DNA of 63,586 nt from NCBI RefSeq assembly GCF_004297125.1, contig NZ_SCVD01000037.1:1-63586 (forward strand), given 5' to 3'. The notes beneath the pieces are model-generated. The model did no database searches and was not told the DNA's origin. It was given only the letters and a program-made list of their open reading frames with translations. The translations under genes were made by a program, and so were the position numbers. The DNA comes from Phenylobacterium sp. (GTDB lineage Bacteria > Pseudomonadota > Alphaproteobacteria > Caulobacterales > Caulobacteraceae). Shown in pieces: positions 61,576 to 63,586 of this stretch (positions within the stretch are counted from its first letter, which is position 1; every line of letters begins with the position of its first letter).

Positions 61576-62328
61576 ATGAGCCCGGCTCAACAGCCAGCGA
61601 GCCTGGATCGCAAAACGCAACAGGCAATGCGTCTAGTTTCGGATGTGCGGGAGGACTGGCTTTCCACAGCCCCGACGCCGCGAGCTCTGAGCGCGACGCG
61701 CGGGACGCTACGTGTGCCGTTCGACGGTGCGCCGGTTGGGTTCGAGTCGAGCTTCGAGCGTGACTTTCTCGTCTCGTGCAGAATCGAACCCCGCATTCGC
61801 AAGGTGCGGGCGCAGCAATTGCAGATCCGCTATCTCGATCACGCGCGCATGACAGAGCGCCGGTACACCCCCGACTTCGTGGTTGATCTGCAAGCCTCGG
61901 CCGACGTGCCATTCACGCGGGTTGTCGTTGAAGTGAAACGGCTGGAAGATCTGTGGCGCTCGAGACGGGACATGCGAGCGGCTTATGCGGCCGCGAGGGT
62001 CTGGGCATGGAAGCAGCCGGCGACGATCTTCAAAGTGGTCACCGACCTCCAAATGAACTCCGGCTGGCTCACGAACGCGCAGCTACTGTCACCCTACTTG
62101 GACCGCCCCCACGACGCCGATCTGATCGAACTGATCAGGACGAAAATGCGGTCGCTAGAGTCGGCGCGGATTCGAGAGCTTGTCGCATCCGTCACCGGGA
62201 GAGGGTTCAGCTCGCACAGGACCTTGGCAGCGATATATCGCATGATGGCCCTCGGGGAGCTTCAGTGTGATCGCGGACTGCCAATCTCATCGATGACGTG
62301 GGTGACCTTTGCCTCCGGCAGGAGGTGA
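61576..62328 (+). CDS. TnsA-type transposon endonuclease (TniC-like)
   Basis: The 250-residue protein has the TnsA nuclease fold: GFESSFERDFLVS (E61), ERRYTPDFVVDL (D100), RVVVEVKRLED (E119, K121), then a helical region and a C-terminal domain (VVTDLQMNSGWLTNAQLLSPYL). TnsA cuts the 5' ends of the transposon together with the TnsB transposase. All catalytic residues are present, so the nuclease should be active. It starts 63 nt from the transposon end and faces inward. No tnsB follows directly, which is unusual. Confidence 0.82.
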   Translation: MSPAQQPASLDRKTQQAMRLVSDVREDWLSTAPTPRALSATRGTLRVPFDGAPVGFESSFERDFLVSCRIEPRIRKVRAQQLQIRYLDHARMTERRYTPDFVVDLQASADVPFTRVVVEVKRLEDLWRSRRDMRAAYAAARVWAWKQPATIFKVVTDLQMNSGWLTNAQLLSPYLDRPHDADLIELIRTKMRSLESARIRELVASVTGRGFSSHRTLAAIYRMMALGELQCDRGLPISSMTWVTFASGRR

Positions 62329-62418
62329 CTATCTCAGGCGGCCCCAAGATACCTGGCGTGCGGTCGAGCCGTTCGGCGCGGGGGTAGCCGTCGGTGGCTA
62401 GGGAACTCCCGGCCGCAG

Positions 62419-62579
62419 CTACCTATTGGACTTCGGCACATAGCCGGGAGACAAGCCGATGAGTTGCGCGACCTTCTCGTGAGCGAAGAAGTCGCCTTTG
62501 CGGATGGCCTCACGACCGATTTCGGCGTCCTCGGCGGCGGTGAGATGTGTTCCGCTCCGGCCTTGGCCGTACGGCGCAT
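62419..62579 (-). pseudogene. Antitoxin-like small gene with frameshift
   Basis: One frame starts MRRTAKAGAEHI and another continues LTAAEDAEIGREAIRKGDFF and on to HEKVAQLIGLSPGYVPKS; joined by a one-base shift they would make a 53-residue protein. The C-terminal EDAEI...HEKVAQLI pattern resembles the end of RelB/CopG-type antitoxins. The join is inferred, so the call is tentative. Confidence 0.4.
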
Positions 62580-62627
62580 GGGACCTCGTGCTCGTGGATA
62601 CTCTAGTGCCGGTCGGCCGATCGGGCC

Positions 62628-62837
62628 CTAGTCGCCATCGGGCTGTTCCAATGGTCGGCGGGTTATGCCGTTGCCGTCGAGCAGCGAGACGTCGACTTCC
62701 AGCGCGCCCTCCGGGATGAGGACCAGGCCCTGCGTCGCTTCGATCGCCTCGCGCGTCGCAAGTTGTGCGGAAACGACGTAGTTGCCGTGTGTCTGGCTCC
62801 ACTTCTTAAACGGATAAACCTTCACGCGCTTCGTCAT
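62628..62837 (-). CDS. Hypothetical small protein in element cargo
   Basis: A 69-residue protein (KVYPFKKWSQTHGNYVVSAQ, ATREAIEATQGLVLIPEG, LEVDVSLLDGNGI) with a GAGGG ribosome site. It is probably real by composition. No family was recognised. It lies 42 nt before the next pseudogene on the same strand. Confidence 0.5.
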   Translation of the reverse strand: MTKRVKVYPFKKWSQTHGNYVVSAQLATREAIEATQGLVLIPEGALEVDVSLLDGNGITRRPLEQPDGD

Positions 62838-62879
62838 CTGCCCTCGCGGAATTCATGCTAGCCCGGCCGAGCCGCAGCG

Positions 62880-63219
62880 TCATTGGCTGACCTTTTCGAG
62901 GCTCACCGCCCGGTCGATGGCGACGTCGGGATTCTTGTAGCAGTAATTCCAACGCTCTTGCGATGCGGAGCTTGTCGGCCAGCTTGGTCAGATACCAGAC
63001 GCCGAGCGCGCCTTCGCTGTCAGGTCCGTCGGAGGGCGCGACCTCGGACACCAGATCATCCCCTGCCCCATTCTTCGAAACGGCGTACATCTGCCGCCCT
63101 TCGAAATCCCGAGACGGGTCCGCGACCGATGTCCCGTAATTGGCTTGGCTGTCGTAGATGGCGCCGTCGAGAAAACAGGCATCGCCGCCTGGCTGCTTTT
63201 CGGCGTTCAGTGTCGTCAT
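62880..63219 (-). pseudogene. Frameshifted hypothetical gene in element cargo
   Basis: The frame starting at 63219 reads MTTLNAEKQPGGDACFLDGA through DFEGRQMYAVSKNGAGDD to GALGVWYLTKLADKLR. Near 62955 the sense passes to another frame, SQERWNYCYKNPDVAIDRAV then SLEKVSQ and a stop at 62880. A single indel would explain this. The function is unknown. Confidence 0.45.
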
Positions 63220-63378
63220 CGTATCGAAGCGAGCGCCCTGGCGGGTCCGCGCCGCGTCGCGAACTGGGGCGCGCCTCGATCGGAGGCCATGTGCAAGCTG
63301 CAGCCGAGCTTGCCCGTCGGGCGCGGAGTCGCTCCGCTAACCGCATAGCCGGAGGTGATGCAGACTGCGGCCTCATGT

Positions 63379-63586
63379 TCACACAGGATCCACCGGCGTC
63401 GGCATAGGATGCGCACGCTCGATGATGCTTGCTGCCACAAAGCAGCGGTCCTCTCGGAATCGGCGGGCAAGCAGCTGAACGCCGCTCGGAATTCCACTCA
63501 CCAGGCCGGTTGGAACTGAGAGGCCTGGAACTCCAAGGAGAGGTGTTACCAGTTGGGGCGACTGCTCGCGGAGGACCTCTCGCATC
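63379..63586 (-). CDS. Amidase, C-terminal fragment
   Basis: The 68 visible residues (LVTPLLGVPGLSVPTGLVSG, IPSGVQLLARRFREDRCF, SIIERAHPMPTPVDPV) match the C-terminus of amidase-signature enzymes, which hydrolyse amides with a Ser-Ser-Lys triad located upstream. The gene continues off the right edge. It seems to be cargo of the comM element. Confidence 0.75.
   Translation of the reverse strand, partial: MREVLREQSPQLVTPLLGVPGLSVPTGLVSGIPSGVQLLARRFREDRCFVAASIIERAHPMPTPVDPV

Larger units (their letters stand above)
61513..63586. mobile_element. Tn7-like element inserted in comM, left end and first genes (partial)
   Basis: Foreign DNA starts at 61513 with TGTGAAAGTGCAAAAGG, the 5'-TGT end style of Tn7/Tn402-like transposons. 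Its first gene, reading inward, is a TnsA-type endonuclease. The base composition drops to about 60% GC. Small and partly broken genes and an amidase end follow; the right end is beyond the window. The last bases of comM (ccgcc) would be one copy of a 5-bp target duplication. Confidence 0.7.

Noticed and set aside
62329..63586. Search for TnsB, TnsC or TniQ fragments behind TnsA
   Set aside because: No frame on either strand shows an integrase DDE pattern, a Walker motif or TniQ-like zinc motif; only small genes and an amidase end were seen.

Overview
The window is chromosomal DNA from a high-GC (about 70% by eye) alphaproteobacterium, most likely a Caulobacteraceae such as Phenylobacterium. 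The assignment rests on protein style and gene content: DUF2794, DUF2237, DUF1223, short LuxR-type HTH proteins with a C-terminal membrane segment, AhpC/AhpD under OxyR, ffh-rpsP-rimM, an uncoupled ccm locus, and a Caulobacter-like promoter at leuC. It is inference, not a database match. Genes are densely packed, with many 4-nt ATGA/GTGA overlaps. No rRNA, tRNA or CRISPR was found.

Layout. 1-1081: the edge of an unknown gene, then a tiny DUF559 nuclease gene between two 78-nt inverted repeats. 1082-7527: DUF1080 hydrolase, EVE-domain protein, a MarR-GNAT fusion, and a leucine operon (leuC-VOC-leuD-ABM-leuB) interleaved with two oxygenase-like genes. 7645-11090: two LysR regulators, a sulfotransferase-like protein and a GFA/CENP-V protein. 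11170-17683: ffh-rpsP-rimM and trmD-rplS, separated by two tandem TesB thioesterases on the other strand and a membrane protein. 18137-29507: GAF histidine kinase with an apparent ATA start, ogt, PAP2 phosphatase, murI, a PPOX/MocR pair, ahpCD with divergent oxyR, TRIC-like channel, ftsY and yciB. 29523-34040: cytochrome c maturation genes ccmA, ccmB, ccmC, ccmD (missed by a length cutoff, found by eye) and ccmG, split by two unrelated genes. 34197-46910: acnA, mdh, a CitE-like lyase, HIT, DUF1223/2794/2237/1232 proteins, Bax inhibitor-1, thpR, EamA transporter and two SDRs. 46976-51260: BlaI/BlaR1-type regulator pair divergent from a TonB-dependent receptor, with two clear BlaI-type operators between. 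51283-60865: quinone oxidoreductase, Acg-type nitroreductase with an FNR-like box, rlmN, DUF350, a trypsin-like protein, an AmpG-like permease, a hybrid histidine kinase, and a LuxR/membrane protein with a second gene embedded in another frame. 60808-63586: the 3' half of comM, cut by an element that starts with TGT and whose first gene is a TnsA-type endonuclease; behind it lie small, partly frameshifted cargo genes and the end of an amidase gene.

The two most interesting regions are (1) the Tn7-like element inserted in comM, which resembles the comM-targeting AbaR/Tn6022 type of Acinetobacter but shows no TnsB next to TnsA, and (2) the 542-bp DUF559 unit bounded by long inverted repeats, which may be a minimal nuclease-plus-repeat mobile unit. 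The embedded gene in the LuxR linker and the BlaI-controlled TonB receptor are the next best leads.
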